Positions 1-6,926 of a stretch of DNA of 24,943 bases are shown here, piece by piece. How positions within the stretch are numbered: the stretch's first letter is position 1; every line of letters begins with the position of its first letter. The stretch is from assembly GCA_964359435.1 (NCBI GenBank), contig CAYHSY010000005.1, forward strand, positions 1-24,943. Direction: 5' to 3'. The DNA comes from CAYHSY01 sp964359435. GTDB lineage: Bacteria > Patescibacteriota > Minisyncoccia > UBA6257 > JAUSGH01. Under the pieces are notes generated by a model. That model worked only from the letters and a program-made list of their open reading frames with translations. It made no database searches and had not been told where the DNA came from. The position numbers were made by a program, and so were the translations under genes.

Positions 1-45
1 ATAGACCTATGTTAATAGACCATTTTATATAGGTTCTAACCCCAT

Positions 46-120
46 TGGGGTGCTTAACGGGGATTGAACCCGTTCCTAGAATGCCACAGATTCTCGTGCT
101 GCCATTACACCATAAGCACC
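46..120 (-). tRNA. tRNA-His (GTG), CCA encoded
   Basis: A cloverleaf reads on the minus strand. A 7-bp acceptor (GTGCTTA with TAAGCAC) is preceded by an encoded G-1 at 120 that faces C73 at 49, the identity pair of tRNA-His. The anticodon stem AGAAT/ATTCT holds loop CTGTGGC with anticodon GTG. The T-loop is TTCAATC. CCA is encoded at 48-46. A short CCCC/GGGG hairpin overlaps the 3' end. Confidence 0.95.
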
Positions 121-136
121 ATATAAAACTTATTAA

Positions 137-165
137 ATTATACTGGAAATCCCGGATAAGGTAAA
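137..165 (-). promoter_or_regulatory. Promoter of tRNA-His
   Basis: On the minus strand, TTTACC (165-160) and TATAAT (142-137) are separated by 17 nt. The expected start falls near 130, about 10 nt before the mature tRNA 5' end. Confidence 0.6.
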
Positions 166-177
166 GGCCTAGTTTTA

Positions 178-789
178 TTATCTATATTTAAGCCCCGCGG
201 CGCGATCGAAGACATCAATTTTTTTATTGAACAAATCATAGGCCTCCTGCGCCCGCCCTATATAATCACTCACACTCCGCGCCTCAGTTTTTATATCCGG
301 CGGCAAAGCTTCGCCTTTGATTATCAAATCGCTGTAATAAGTTTTCAACTTCAAAAATAAAGTAGCCCTTAATTCAAAATAATCCGACATCAGACGATTG
401 CCTCGTTGTAATTCTCCAAGCGCGCCCAAGGCCTGAGGGCGCAAAATAATGTCATTTATATCCTCGGCTTCGGCCATAATTAAATCGGTCTTCAAAATCA
501 GGGATTGTATTAAAGAAACCAGCTCGTTGTTCGCCTTAGTTGCTTCTTCCAAAATATTCAAAGCTCCCACAAAATCATGCTTCTGCTCAAAAACGTTCAA
601 AGAAGAAAGATCTGTGTCCGGAGTTGAGGCCAATTTTTTAAGTAATTCGGCGACCTCATTGCGACGTTCGATAAAACGTGGCGGCACCAAACCAGCATTA
701 TCGCCTTGAAAAAAGGCGATAACTCCATAACTGCCCAAACTCAAAAGAATCACGGCAATAATAATTTTCTTCCAAAGATTGGAAGCCAT
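178..789 (-). CDS. Membrane-anchored helical hypothetical protein (paralogue of 9210-9800)
   Basis: Function not recognised. The 203-residue product has a short basic N-terminus (MASNLWKK), one membrane segment at about residues 9-27, and then a charged, predicted all-helical domain exposed outside the membrane. The ATG at 789 is chosen over the one at 798 because a TAAAAT box at 802-797 overlaps the upstream ATG and sits 7 nt before the chosen one, which suggests a leaderless mRNA. The protein is related to the one at 9210-9800: same length, same topology, and a shared block around HDFVGALNILEE...NNEL versus FDYNNALVLISG...NKEL. It is monocistronic and lies downstream of tRNA-Phe on the same strand. 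Such envelope-anchored helical proteins are common in CPR genomes, but no biochemical role can be given. Confidence 0.75.
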   Translation of the reverse strand: MASNLWKKIIIAVILLSLGSYGVIAFFQGDNAGLVPPRFIERRNEVAELLKKLASTPDTDLSSLNVFEQKHDFVGALNILEEATKANNELVSLIQSLILKTDLIMAEAEDINDIILRPQALGALGELQRGNRLMSDYFELRATLFLKLKTYYSDLIIKGEALPPDIKTEARSVSDYIGRAQEAYDLFNKKIDVFDRAAGLKYR

Positions 790-837
790 TATTATCATTT
801 TAGCACGATAGCGCGAAAAGAGATGTGCATATGAAGA

Positions 838-920
838 GGTGTTCGATTCACCCGTCTAAAATTCATAAAACCGCGCATGGCGGTTTTATGAATTTGTGCC
901 GCGGGGGTGAATCGAACACC
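838..920. repeat. Inverted copy of the tRNA-Phe 3' end around a 16-bp hairpin
   Basis: Plus-strand 838-853 is the exact reverse complement of 905-920, which is the T-arm of tRNA-Phe. Next to it, GAAGAGGT (833-840) mirrors 929-936. Between the arms lies a perfect 16-bp hairpin (859-874 with 880-895, loop GCATG) just past the tRNA 3' end. It may serve as the terminator of the tRNA transcript. The quasi-palindrome looks like a fold-back duplication of the tRNA 3' exon. Confidence 0.75.
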
Positions 921-1182
921 CGACGCCTACCTCTTCCAAGGTTATTTGGACTATATCATCCTCCGATAATAATCGGAGGTCGGGCGCTATCCGCGAGATT
1001 ATTGTTGGGACTCACTCGCTAGTCTCTACACCTTCTAAGAAACTTAAACCCTTCTTAGCTTGGCTCGGGATTGCCTCGCACGGCAAGGTTTCCCCCGAAT
1101 TCACCCGATTTTCAATATATTTTACAATATAATGCCCCAAAGATTGATTTAGGGTAGCGCTCTACCACTGAGCTACCGCGGC
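897..1182 (-). tRNA. tRNA-Phe (GAA) interrupted by a group I intron
   Basis: Exon 1 is 1182-1151 and exon 2 is 936-897 on the minus strand. The joined exons give acceptor GCCGCGG/CCGCGGC, a D-arm with GCTC/GAGC, anticodon arm CTACC-CTGAAGA-GGTAG (anticodon GAA), a T-arm with loop TTCGATT, and A73. CCA is not encoded. The break lies between U33 and G34. An AT-rich leader with a TATAAT box at 1248-1243 precedes the gene. The leader also holds an imperfect 10-bp hairpin at 1204-1227, one strand of which repeats the first nine bases of the tRNA (1229-1221). Confidence 0.93.
937..1150 (-). ncRNA. Group I self-splicing intron (214 nt) in tRNA-Phe
   Basis: The core elements are visible on the minus strand. 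The P1 guide GGGG pairs with exon CCCU, with a U-G wobble at the 5' splice site. The adjoining UCUUU pairs with exon 2 GAAGA (P10). P3 is UCGGGUG (1108-1102) with CGCCCGA (986-980). A P4-P6 region contains the conserved AATCCCGAGCCAAGC. P7 is AGACTA (1025-1020) with TAGTCC (953-948). P9 is a perfect 8-bp hairpin (960-979). The last intron base is G (937). There is no room for an ORF. The core resembles the small introns of bacterial tRNA-Leu (IC3 type, from family knowledge). Confidence 0.93.
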
Positions 1183-1290
1183 TAAACAAAAATAATAACT
1201 AATCGCGGCAAGGTCTTCCTTACCGCGGCATATTAAATTGTAATTATAGTTTAGCAAACATTGAGGCAGATTTCAAATACAAAAACAAAC

Positions 1291-1328
1291 GCGCCCTCCG
1301 GTCCCAACAAAGGGTAACCGGAGGGCGC
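1291..1328 (-). terminator. Intrinsic terminator of the gene at 1338-1640
   Basis: A perfect 12-bp GC-rich stem (1291-1302 with 1317-1328) is followed on the minus strand by a T-rich run (GTTTGTTTTTG). It lies 10 nt past the stop codon. Confidence 0.85.
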
Positions 1329-1337
1329 TGATGCTTG

Positions 1338-1640
1338 CTACAAGAAGCTCATCCGGAGCTTCTCGCCGCGGCCGTAGGAGGCGAAGACCAACACCCGCTG
1401 GTCCGTCGCCTCGGCCGCAGAAGCGGGCGGCTCTTCGAGCTGCGCCCGAAAAGACTCGTACACCCGCAACTCTGCGACGGAAACGGCCCGACTCAGGCCG
1501 TTCCGAGACCGGGAAAACCCGTCCCGGTCACCGAGGAGCCGCACTACCGGCTTCGGCAACCGGAGCCGCCCGTCTTCGGCCACTTCGACCCCGCGGGTCG
1601 GCATGGCGGCCAAATTCCTCATCCGACGACGCAGGCGCAT
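1338..1640 (-). CDS. Small basic hypothetical protein (100 aa)
   Basis: Not recognised. The product is arginine-rich at its N-terminus (MRLRRRMRNLA) and has no membrane segment or known motif. The gene is GC-rich compared with its neighbours. The ATG at 1640 is supported by GGAGGA 7 nt upstream and by a near-consensus promoter at 1720-1692, whose start point (about 1685) rules out the longer reading from 1703. A strong intrinsic terminator follows. The complete promoter, ribosome site and terminator make this a self-contained, probably well-expressed unit despite the lack of a recognisable family. Confidence 0.7.
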   Translation of the reverse strand: MRLRRRMRNLAAMPTRGVEVAEDGRLRLPKPVVRLLGDRDGFSRSRNGLSRAVSVAELRVYESFRAQLEEPPASAAEATDQRVLVFASYGRGEKLRMSFL

Positions 1641-1691
1641 CCCCATTCCTCCGATAAAAACTACAAAAAACCATCTTATAACTACCATATA

Positions 1692-1720
1692 AGTATAGCA
1701 CACATCCAGTGCAAAGTCAA
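1692..1720 (-). promoter_or_regulatory. Strong sigma-70-type promoter of the gene at 1338-1640
   Basis: On the minus strand, TTGACT (1720-1715), a 17-nt spacer and TATACT (1697-1692). The start is expected near 1685, leaving a leader of about 45 nt before the ATG. Confidence 0.85.
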
Positions 1721-1744
1721 GGCCAAGCGGACCCCACCTATTAC

Positions 1745-2728
1745 CTAAACCCCACTCCCCTCCTCCATAATCTTCTTAAACTCCTCCACCATCGGCACCT
1801 GCTCCGGATCGCGGCCATAAAGCAAGGCCGTGTGATAAGCCGCCCAATCGGCCAAGACCAAAGACGAAAAAATCTTATGGAAAAATCCACCGGACACCGC
1901 CAAGTCCAATGTCAAGACAGGCAAATTACGATCCTTGTAAAGCCGCTCTAAAACCTCGATCCGGCGCAACATTCTCTCGCCGTCCCCCGCGTCCCGCAAA
2001 AATATAAAATAAAATGGTCTGGTGAGCGACGTCGTAGAATGTGTCACATCAAAACCGGTCATTTCGTTATGGTTCAATTCGGGCAACATCCCGCAAAACG
2101 CGGGAATTTTGCCGGTTTCGTTAAACTTGATTTTCCAATTATAAGCCACGGCATAATTCTTGGCCGAAGAATAAACAACGGGTACAAAATTTCGGAGCCG
2201 CTCGGCGAGAGTCCGGCCGGCCGGTTCCGCCGCTGTGGCATCAAGCGTTTGGGCCAGTGCCGCCGTTTCTTGGAGCGCGTATTCCTCGCCTAAAAATTTT
2301 AAGAGCGCCCTCGTCGCAAACCCCAACGCCGCCCGGGGCTGAATTCCTGTTTTCGGCAATTCAATATAAGGCATGCCGTCGGCCTTGGCCATCTCAATCA
2401 ATTTTCCGCCAACGGCGATCGCCGCCAAAGGATAACCCTTGCCGCGCGCTTCCTTGTAGGCATCCAAAACCTCTTCGGTATTGCCGGAATAAGAACTGGC
2501 GATAATCAGATGTTCATGCAACTCATTGGCCGGCAAAGGCGGCAAGCCATAATCATTGTGCACAATAAGCGGCAAATGAGGTTTCCAGGCCTTGAGAAGC
2601 ATCGCCGGCAAGCGCGACCCTCCGACTCCCACAACCGCGAAACGCTTGAAACGCAAAAGCCGGCCGGCATTTTGAATCACCGGTTCGTACAAAAACTGTT
2701 CTGGGAATTTTTTAATGGCTTCAAGCAT
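1745..2728 (-). CDS. Bifunctional phosphoglucose/phosphomannose isomerase (SIS family)
   Basis: Likely interconverts glucose-6-P or mannose-6-P with fructose-6-P, in the cytoplasm, feeding glycolysis and sugar-nucleotide synthesis. The 327-residue length fits the SIS-type PGI/PMI family. An N-terminal SIS subdomain shows GVGGSRLPAML, and SSYSGNTEEV is the phosphosugar-binding serine loop. The C-terminal half has ELNHNEMTGF, matching the family's catalytic Glu/His region. The ATG at 2728 lies 4 nt after the stop of the epimerase gene; the longer reading from 2770 would overlap that gene. It is the last gene of a three-gene minus-strand operon with the epimerase and the glycosylphosphotransferase, which suggests supply of hexose phosphates for surface glycans. 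Confidence 0.88.
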   Translation of the reverse strand: MLEAIKKFPEQFLYEPVIQNAGRLLRFKRFAVVGVGGSRLPAMLLKAWKPHLPLIVHNDYGLPPLPANELHEHLIIASSYSGNTEEVLDAYKEARGKGYPLAAIAVGGKLIEMAKADGMPYIELPKTGIQPRAALGFATRALLKFLGEEYALQETAALAQTLDATAAEPAGRTLAERLRNFVPVVYSSAKNYAVAYNWKIKFNETGKIPAFCGMLPELNHNEMTGFDVTHSTTSLTRPFYFIFLRDAGDGERMLRRIEVLERLYKDRNLPVLTLDLAVSGGFFHKIFSSLVLADWAAYHTALLYGRDPEQVPMVEEFKKIMEEGSGV

Positions 2729-2732
2729 ATGT

Positions 2733-3761
2733 TTAATTATACCCCTCACCGCGCTCCGCCGCATAAGCATATCTGCCCTCGTCTTTCACCAGGGCATCCC
2801 GTGAAGTATGCGCGTATTCGAAACCGTGATAGTCGGTGATCTTGTCGCCCCGGACCGGAATTGGATAACTGAAATATCGCCAGCCACCCGGGCCGGTCGG
2901 GACGCGTCCGCGCGTGAAGTGCCGCGCCAGGAAAAAAGCGGCGCGCACCAGCATCGGCGGCACAAAAACGGTCTTCTTGTTAAACGCTCCGGCAAAATCA
3001 CGCCCAAACACATAATCCGCCGGAGACGCGTTAAAAACTTCGTAACCATTTTTGCCTGACTCTCCGTTAAAAACCAAAAGCCCTACGAGGTCGGTCAAAT
3101 CGTCTTCATGCACATATTGCCGACACCAATTTTTGTTGGCGACCGGTATAAACGGCAAAACATTTTGAAGCATATGCAGCAATCCTTTTTTGCCGGACAT
3201 ATACTTTCCTCGCGGCCCCGTGACCGTCGCGGGCCGGACAACAAACACCTGCTTGGCGCGGTGGGCGTCGTCGTAAAATTTGCGGAGCATTTCTTCCGCC
3301 TCGATTTTTTCCGCGGCGTAGCGATATTCTTTTTCCAACAACGGCTGGTTTTCGTCGAGCGGCGCCGCCAAGTCATTCCCGGCATGAGCGCCATAAGCCG
3401 CGATGGTGCTAAAATGGATAATCTTCGAAACACTCGGCTCACGAAAAGCAAACGTAAAGGCATTGCGCGTTCCTTCAATGTTCAACCGGCGCTGCAACGC
3501 GCGCTGGCCGTATAATTCTTTAAGCTGCCAAGCACAGTGGATAAAGACCTCCGGTTGGTGCCGCCCGGCCTCGCGTTGCCAGGCGCCGCCAGCAAGATCG
3601 GCTGTGATCCAAACAATTTTATCGTTGCCGCGCAAAAGTTCGGGACACGGCTTCATGTCAATGGCCACAATTTTTTCCAACTCCGGCGAACGCGAAAACT
3701 GATCGGCTAGCATCGCCCCGATATATCCCGCCGCGCCGGTTATAAGAATGGATTCAGGCAT
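2733..3761 (-). CDS. NAD-dependent epimerase/dehydratase (extended SDR)
   Basis: A cytoplasmic nucleotide-sugar-modifying enzyme of the extended short-chain dehydrogenase family, 342 residues. The N-terminal Rossmann motif is TGAAGYIG (GxxGxxG). The catalytic elements are the serine of FSTIAAYG and YAAEK (YxxxK). The C-terminal half, which sets substrate specificity, is not diagnostic, so the exact sugar is unknown. The gene starts 4 nt after the stop of the upstream glycosylphosphotransferase and ends 4 nt before the SIS isomerase start, so the three are co-transcribed. The context points to making an activated sugar for the lipid-linked glycan started by its neighbour. Confidence 0.87.
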   Translation of the reverse strand: MPESILITGAAGYIGAMLADQFSRSPELEKIVAIDMKPCPELLRGNDKIVWITADLAGGAWQREAGRHQPEVFIHCAWQLKELYGQRALQRRLNIEGTRNAFTFAFREPSVSKIIHFSTIAAYGAHAGNDLAAPLDENQPLLEKEYRYAAEKIEAEEMLRKFYDDAHRAKQVFVVRPATVTGPRGKYMSGKKGLLHMLQNVLPFIPVANKNWCRQYVHEDDLTDLVGLLVFNGESGKNGYEVFNASPADYVFGRDFAGAFNKKTVFVPPMLVRAAFFLARHFTRGRVPTGPGGWRYFSYPIPVRGDKITDYHGFEYAHTSRDALVKDEGRYAYAAERGEGYN

Positions 3762-3765
3762 ATTA

Positions 3766-5082
3766 TTATAACCCCGCGCGCGACAACAGCGTCTTTACGG
3801 TCTTCAGGGCAATTTCCAAGTCCAACAAAAAAGACCTGTTTTTCAAATAGTAAAAATCGTAAGACAGGCGTTCTTTGGTGGCCGCGAGCGACTGCGGCGG
3901 AGTCCCCTGGTTGATTTGCGCCCAGCCGGACAAACCGGATTTAATGATATGCCGCATGGTGTAATATGGAATCTGCTCCCGCAGCTGCTCGCCCAAGCGC
4001 CGGATGTCCGGCCGCGGGCCGATGAGCGACATATGGCCGCGCAACACGCTCCAAAGCTGTGGCAATTCGTCCAAGCGGGTCTTCCGTAAAATCCGCCCCA
4101 CCCGCGTCACCCTGTCATCATCCTTTGTGACCCACGCTCCGGCATCCGACGCCTTCATGCTCCGGAATTTGGCAATCTTAAAAATCTTGTTGTTTCGACC
4201 GATGCGCTCCTGGGTCACCAAAACGCTCCCGCCATCCTCCAGTTTAATCGCCACCGCGATCAACGGATATAAAATAATGGCCGCGATTCCCAAGATGGCG
4301 GAAATAAAAACATCCATCAGCCGTTTCAGCGTGTCGTAAATAATTTTACGCTGATTGGAAATACTTTCCAAAAACCAGCCGTCGTCCAAAGCCGAAAGCG
4401 GAATGCGGTCAAAAACATCTTCATAAAATTGGCGGAAATCGATAAAACGCACGCCGGCCATCATGAGCTCCGGCAAGCGCGGCACGGCGAGCTTCCCCTC
4501 GCCGATTTCGCCCAAATCTGCCACGATGGTAAAAATGCGCTTGGGCGCGTCCAGCATGGCCGCGTCATTAAAATCTTTAGCCCGCACTATGTTCATTTTG
4601 TATCTGGCATTGCCGGAAATCTCTTTGTCCAATTCATACATTTCCTGCCCTCCGCCTACCAGCAGCACGTTTTCCCGCCGCCCGCCATAAAGAAAGTTGG
4701 CTAGGACCAGACGCCAGATCAAAATCAAGGCCACTGACAACGCCAAGTAAATAAATAAATTAACCTTCGGAGTAATCCGGTAAATCGAGATAAAATAAAA
4801 AAAGAAAACAGCGATAATACTGTTCACCACTTGCGCCCGCACGATTAAAGACGACAGCTTGCGCTTCAAAACATTGGTCTGGCGGTCGTAGAGTCCGGCG
4901 ATGAAAAACGTAAGCGCCCAAATGGCGAACAGCACCGAAAACGGAATAAAATGCTCGATGAGCGCGTCTTGGTTCGGCCACTCCAAGCGGCGCAAAACCA
5001 ATGTGGCGTAAAGAGCTAAGGCGAAAACCGCCAGGTCGCCCAGGAGTAAAATAAAAGCATCTCTTTTCCACCGCAGATTCAT
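3766..5082 (-). CDS. Polyprenyl glycosylphosphotransferase (bacterial sugar transferase)
   Basis: An integral membrane enzyme that transfers a sugar-1-phosphate from a nucleotide sugar to undecaprenyl phosphate, the first step of a surface polysaccharide or glycan. Of the 438 residues, four hydrophobic helices span about 8-130, a soluble Rossmann-like domain covers about 135-240, a further hydrophobic helix lies near 255-275, and the catalytic domain follows. That domain shows KFRSMKASDAG, DELPQLW and SLIGPRPD, which are family hallmarks. The architecture matches the WbaP/CpsE-like type; the sugar is unknown. The ATG at 5082 has no Shine-Dalgarno, and a candidate promoter places the mRNA start at or next to it. 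It is the first gene of the operon with the epimerase and SIS isomerase. Confidence 0.9.
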   Translation of the reverse strand: MNLRWKRDAFILLLGDLAVFALALYATLVLRRLEWPNQDALIEHFIPFSVLFAIWALTFFIAGLYDRQTNVLKRKLSSLIVRAQVVNSIIAVFFFYFISIYRITPKVNLFIYLALSVALILIWRLVLANFLYGGRRENVLLVGGGQEMYELDKEISGNARYKMNIVRAKDFNDAAMLDAPKRIFTIVADLGEIGEGKLAVPRLPELMMAGVRFIDFRQFYEDVFDRIPLSALDDGWFLESISNQRKIIYDTLKRLMDVFISAILGIAAIILYPLIAVAIKLEDGGSVLVTQERIGRNNKIFKIAKFRSMKASDAGAWVTKDDDRVTRVGRILRKTRLDELPQLWSVLRGHMSLIGPRPDIRRLGEQLREQIPYYTMRHIIKSGLSGWAQINQGTPPQSLAATKERLSYDFYYLKNRSFLLDLEIALKTVKTLLSRAGL

Positions 5083-5088
5083 ATTATG

Positions 5089-5116
5089 GTTATATAACCA
5101 AAAAAAGCTGAGTTAA
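5089..5116 (-). promoter_or_regulatory. Candidate promoter of the sugar operon (leaderless)
   Basis: On the minus strand, TTAACT (5116-5111), a 16-nt spacer and TATAAC (5094-5089), only 6 nt before the ATG at 5082. The -10 lies inside a perfect 14-bp palindrome (5087-5100), which could also bind a regulator. Confidence 0.45.
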
Positions 5117-5133
5117 GTTTACTATATTATATG

Positions 5134-5194
5134 CCAGGAAGTGAAAGTTCGAGCGCTTCCGCGGCAAATACATACTCGAACTTCTACTTCCTGG
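5134..5194 (+). repeat. 20-bp inverted repeat forming a hairpin just before a start codon
   Basis: The arms 5134-5153 and 5175-5194 are complementary except at two adjacent positions, with a 21-nt loop. The second arm ends one base before the ATG at 5196. A TATATT box at 5123-5128 would start RNA near 5135, so the hairpin would form nearly the whole leader of the glycosyltransferase mRNA. Confidence 0.7.
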
Positions 5195-5195
5195 T

Positions 5196-6338
5196 ATGCC
5201 ACAAAAGATATTGTATGTCATCACCAAGTCCGCCTGGGGCGGCGCGCAAAAATATGTGTTTGATTTGGCGACCCGCCTGCCCCGCGACACGCATGATGTC
5301 GCGGTGGCTTTGGGCGGAGACGGCCCCCTGGCCGGGCGCCTCACGGCAGCTGACATCCGCGTTATAAACGTTCCGGCTCTGGAACGAGACATTTCTTTTG
5401 GTAAAGACTGGGCGGCCTTCCGCGCGCTCCTCAAAATCTTCCGCGCGGAGTCTCCGAACGCGGTACATTTGAACAGCTCCAAAATCGGCTTGTTCGGAGC
5501 AATCGCGGCGCGCCTCGCCGGCATCAGAAAGATCGTCTTCACGGCCCACGGCTGGATTTTTAATGAAGACCGATCCCTGCCGGTAAAAATCTTTTATGGC
5601 CTACTCTCATGGCTAACCGGACTATGCGCGACCGACATCATTGTTTTGTCAGAATACGAATACCGGCAAACCAAAAAACTGCCTTTTGTTATCGGTAAAA
5701 CGCACTTAGTCCGGAACGGCATCAGCCAATTTGAAACATTGACCCGCGCGGACAGCCGGAAATTTTTAAGCCGGAAGATTGATCGTCCCGAAAATTACTT
5801 AGACGATAAATTAGTCATTGGCACTATTTCCGAACTCCACCCCAACAAGGGCTTGGAATATGCCATCAAGGCCATCAGCTCCCTGGTCATTAGTCATCGG
5901 TCATCTGACATTGTCTTTGTTATCATCGGCGGCGGCGAAGAGGAGCTGAAACTCCGCGCCCTGATACGTGAGCTCAATTTGGAAAATCAAGTTTTCCTAA
6001 CCGGCTTCATCGGCGATGCGGAGCGGCTCCTCCCCGCTTTCGATATTTTTACCCTGACTTCTTTGAAAGAAGGCCTGCCCTACGTTGTTCTGGAAGCAGG
6101 CCTCATGGGCCTCTCAATTGTTGCCTCATCCGTCGGCGCCATACCGGAAATTTTTATAGACGGATGCGGCCTTCCGGTTGCGCCGAAAGACACTGCCGGC
6201 ATCTCCGCCGCCATCCAAAAACTAATCAGCGATGTCCGCCTGCGCAACGAGATGGGCACTCGTCTCAAACAAAAAATCGCGTCTGATTTTACCTATGCCG
6301 CGATGCTTGAAGCAACCAAGCGTCTTTATCATAAGTAA
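5196..6338 (+). CDS. Family 4 glycosyltransferase (GT-B fold)
   Basis: Transfers a sugar from a nucleotide donor to a growing surface glycan or lipid at the cytoplasmic face. The 380-residue length fits GT4. The N-terminal domain opens with KILYVITKSAWGGAQ, the acceptor-side glycine loop. The C-terminal domain shows GTISELHPNKG, VIIGGGEE, and the donor-binding KEGLPYVVLEA with the family's two spaced glutamates (EX7E), followed by VGAIPEI. The start at 5196 keeps the full N-terminal strand. No Shine-Dalgarno is present, and the leader is a strong hairpin. It is divergent from the glycosylphosphotransferase operon and probably works in the same pathway. Specificity is unknown. Confidence 0.9.
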   Translation: MPQKILYVITKSAWGGAQKYVFDLATRLPRDTHDVAVALGGDGPLAGRLTAADIRVINVPALERDISFGKDWAAFRALLKIFRAESPNAVHLNSSKIGLFGAIAARLAGIRKIVFTAHGWIFNEDRSLPVKIFYGLLSWLTGLCATDIIVLSEYEYRQTKKLPFVIGKTHLVRNGISQFETLTRADSRKFLSRKIDRPENYLDDKLVIGTISELHPNKGLEYAIKAISSLVISHRSSDIVFVIIGGGEEELKLRALIRELNLENQVFLTGFIGDAERLLPAFDIFTLTSLKEGLPYVVLEAGLMGLSIVASSVGAIPEIFIDGCGLPVAPKDTAGISAAIQKLISDVRLRNEMGTRLKQKIASDFTYAAMLEATKRLYHK

Positions 6339-6392
6339 TAAACTCGAGCATCTGTAAACAAATTTATGAGCAGGTAAGAAAATCTTTATCTG

Positions 6393-6463
6393 TCGGAGAG
6401 CCGGGATTCGAACCCGGACTAAATCCTCCCAAAGGACTCGTGCTACCATTACACTACTCTCCG
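6393..6463 (-). tRNA. tRNA-Pro (TGG)
   Basis: Acceptor CGGAGAG/CTCTCCG with the C1-G72 pair typical of bacterial tRNA-Pro, anticodon stem AGTCC/GGATT, loop TTTGGGA (anticodon TGG), T-arm CCGGG-TTCGAAT-CCCGG, and A73. CCA is not encoded. It begins only a few bases after the structured RNA upstream, so both probably come from one transcript and RNase P cleavage here would set the other RNA's 3' end. Confidence 0.95.
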
Positions 6464-6920
6464 ATGCGTGGACTTGGCGGGACTTGCACCCGCTTCTCTG
6501 TGTGTCAAGGACAGGATTTTACTCAGGACCCTGCATTAAAATATCCCTGGCCGCGATACAGGCCAATTTTCTAAAGTACAAGGAACAACGACGCAGGTGT
6601 GTCCCCTGGACACTCCAAGGAGGAGTGACGCCATAATTTAGAAAATTGGCCGTATCCCGAAGGGTTCCGGAAAGTTTTAGGAAATTGCTTCGTTATTCCT
6701 CGGTCGCAGTATCGCGGTGGATACAGCTCCCTCGGAATGCCTCACGCTTTCTAAAACTTTCTCGAAACGCGGCTGGGCATATTTTAATACAGTGTCCCAA
6801 AACTACAAGCCCGAATCCACGCAATGTTATTTTAGCGGATTATTGAAAATAACAAAAGCCCGCGAGGGCTTTTGTTATGACACACAGATAATCCGTAATT
6901 TATACAGATCCCATCCTTGT
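6464..6920 (-). ncRNA. Highly structured RNA of unknown family, co-transcribed with tRNA-Pro
   Basis: A near-perfect promoter (6956-6927) starts RNA near 6920 with no credible ORF before tRNA-Pro. On the minus strand the following helices are seen: an 11-bp perfect long-range pair (6888-6878 with 6507-6497); a helix of about 22 bp (6790-6768 with 6555-6533); two large arms closed by 6761-6751/6680-6670 and by 6656-6637/6575-6555; and a tRNA-like T-arm, GCGGG-TGCAAGT-CCCGC (6493-6477). The bases after the T-arm (6476-6468) can pair with 6820-6812. A T-arm next to a closing helix recalls tmRNA, but no tag reading frame ending in Ala-Ala-stop and no clean acceptor partner at the 5' end are found. 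It does not show the conserved RNase P or SRP RNA blocks. Family unassigned. Confidence 0.65.
6849..6878 (-). terminator. 13-bp terminator-like hairpin in the ncRNA leader
   Basis: A perfect stem (6849-6861 with 6866-6878, tetraloop) is followed on the minus strand by TTTTC, and T-runs lie in both arms, so it could end transcription in either direction. It sits only about 40 nt after the strong promoter. Flanking CGGATTAT/ATAATCCG can extend it. It may be an attenuator, or simply a domain of the RNA. Confidence 0.6.
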
Positions 6921-6926
6921 AATGTA

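Noticed and set aside
6464..6920. Calling the structured RNA tmRNA, RNase P RNA or an intron-containing tRNA outright
   Set aside because: There is no tag ORF with a normal ending, no RNase P conserved blocks (GGAAAGUCC, ACAGAA with GGCUUA), no group I P7 pair and no D-arm; a definite name would be a guess.
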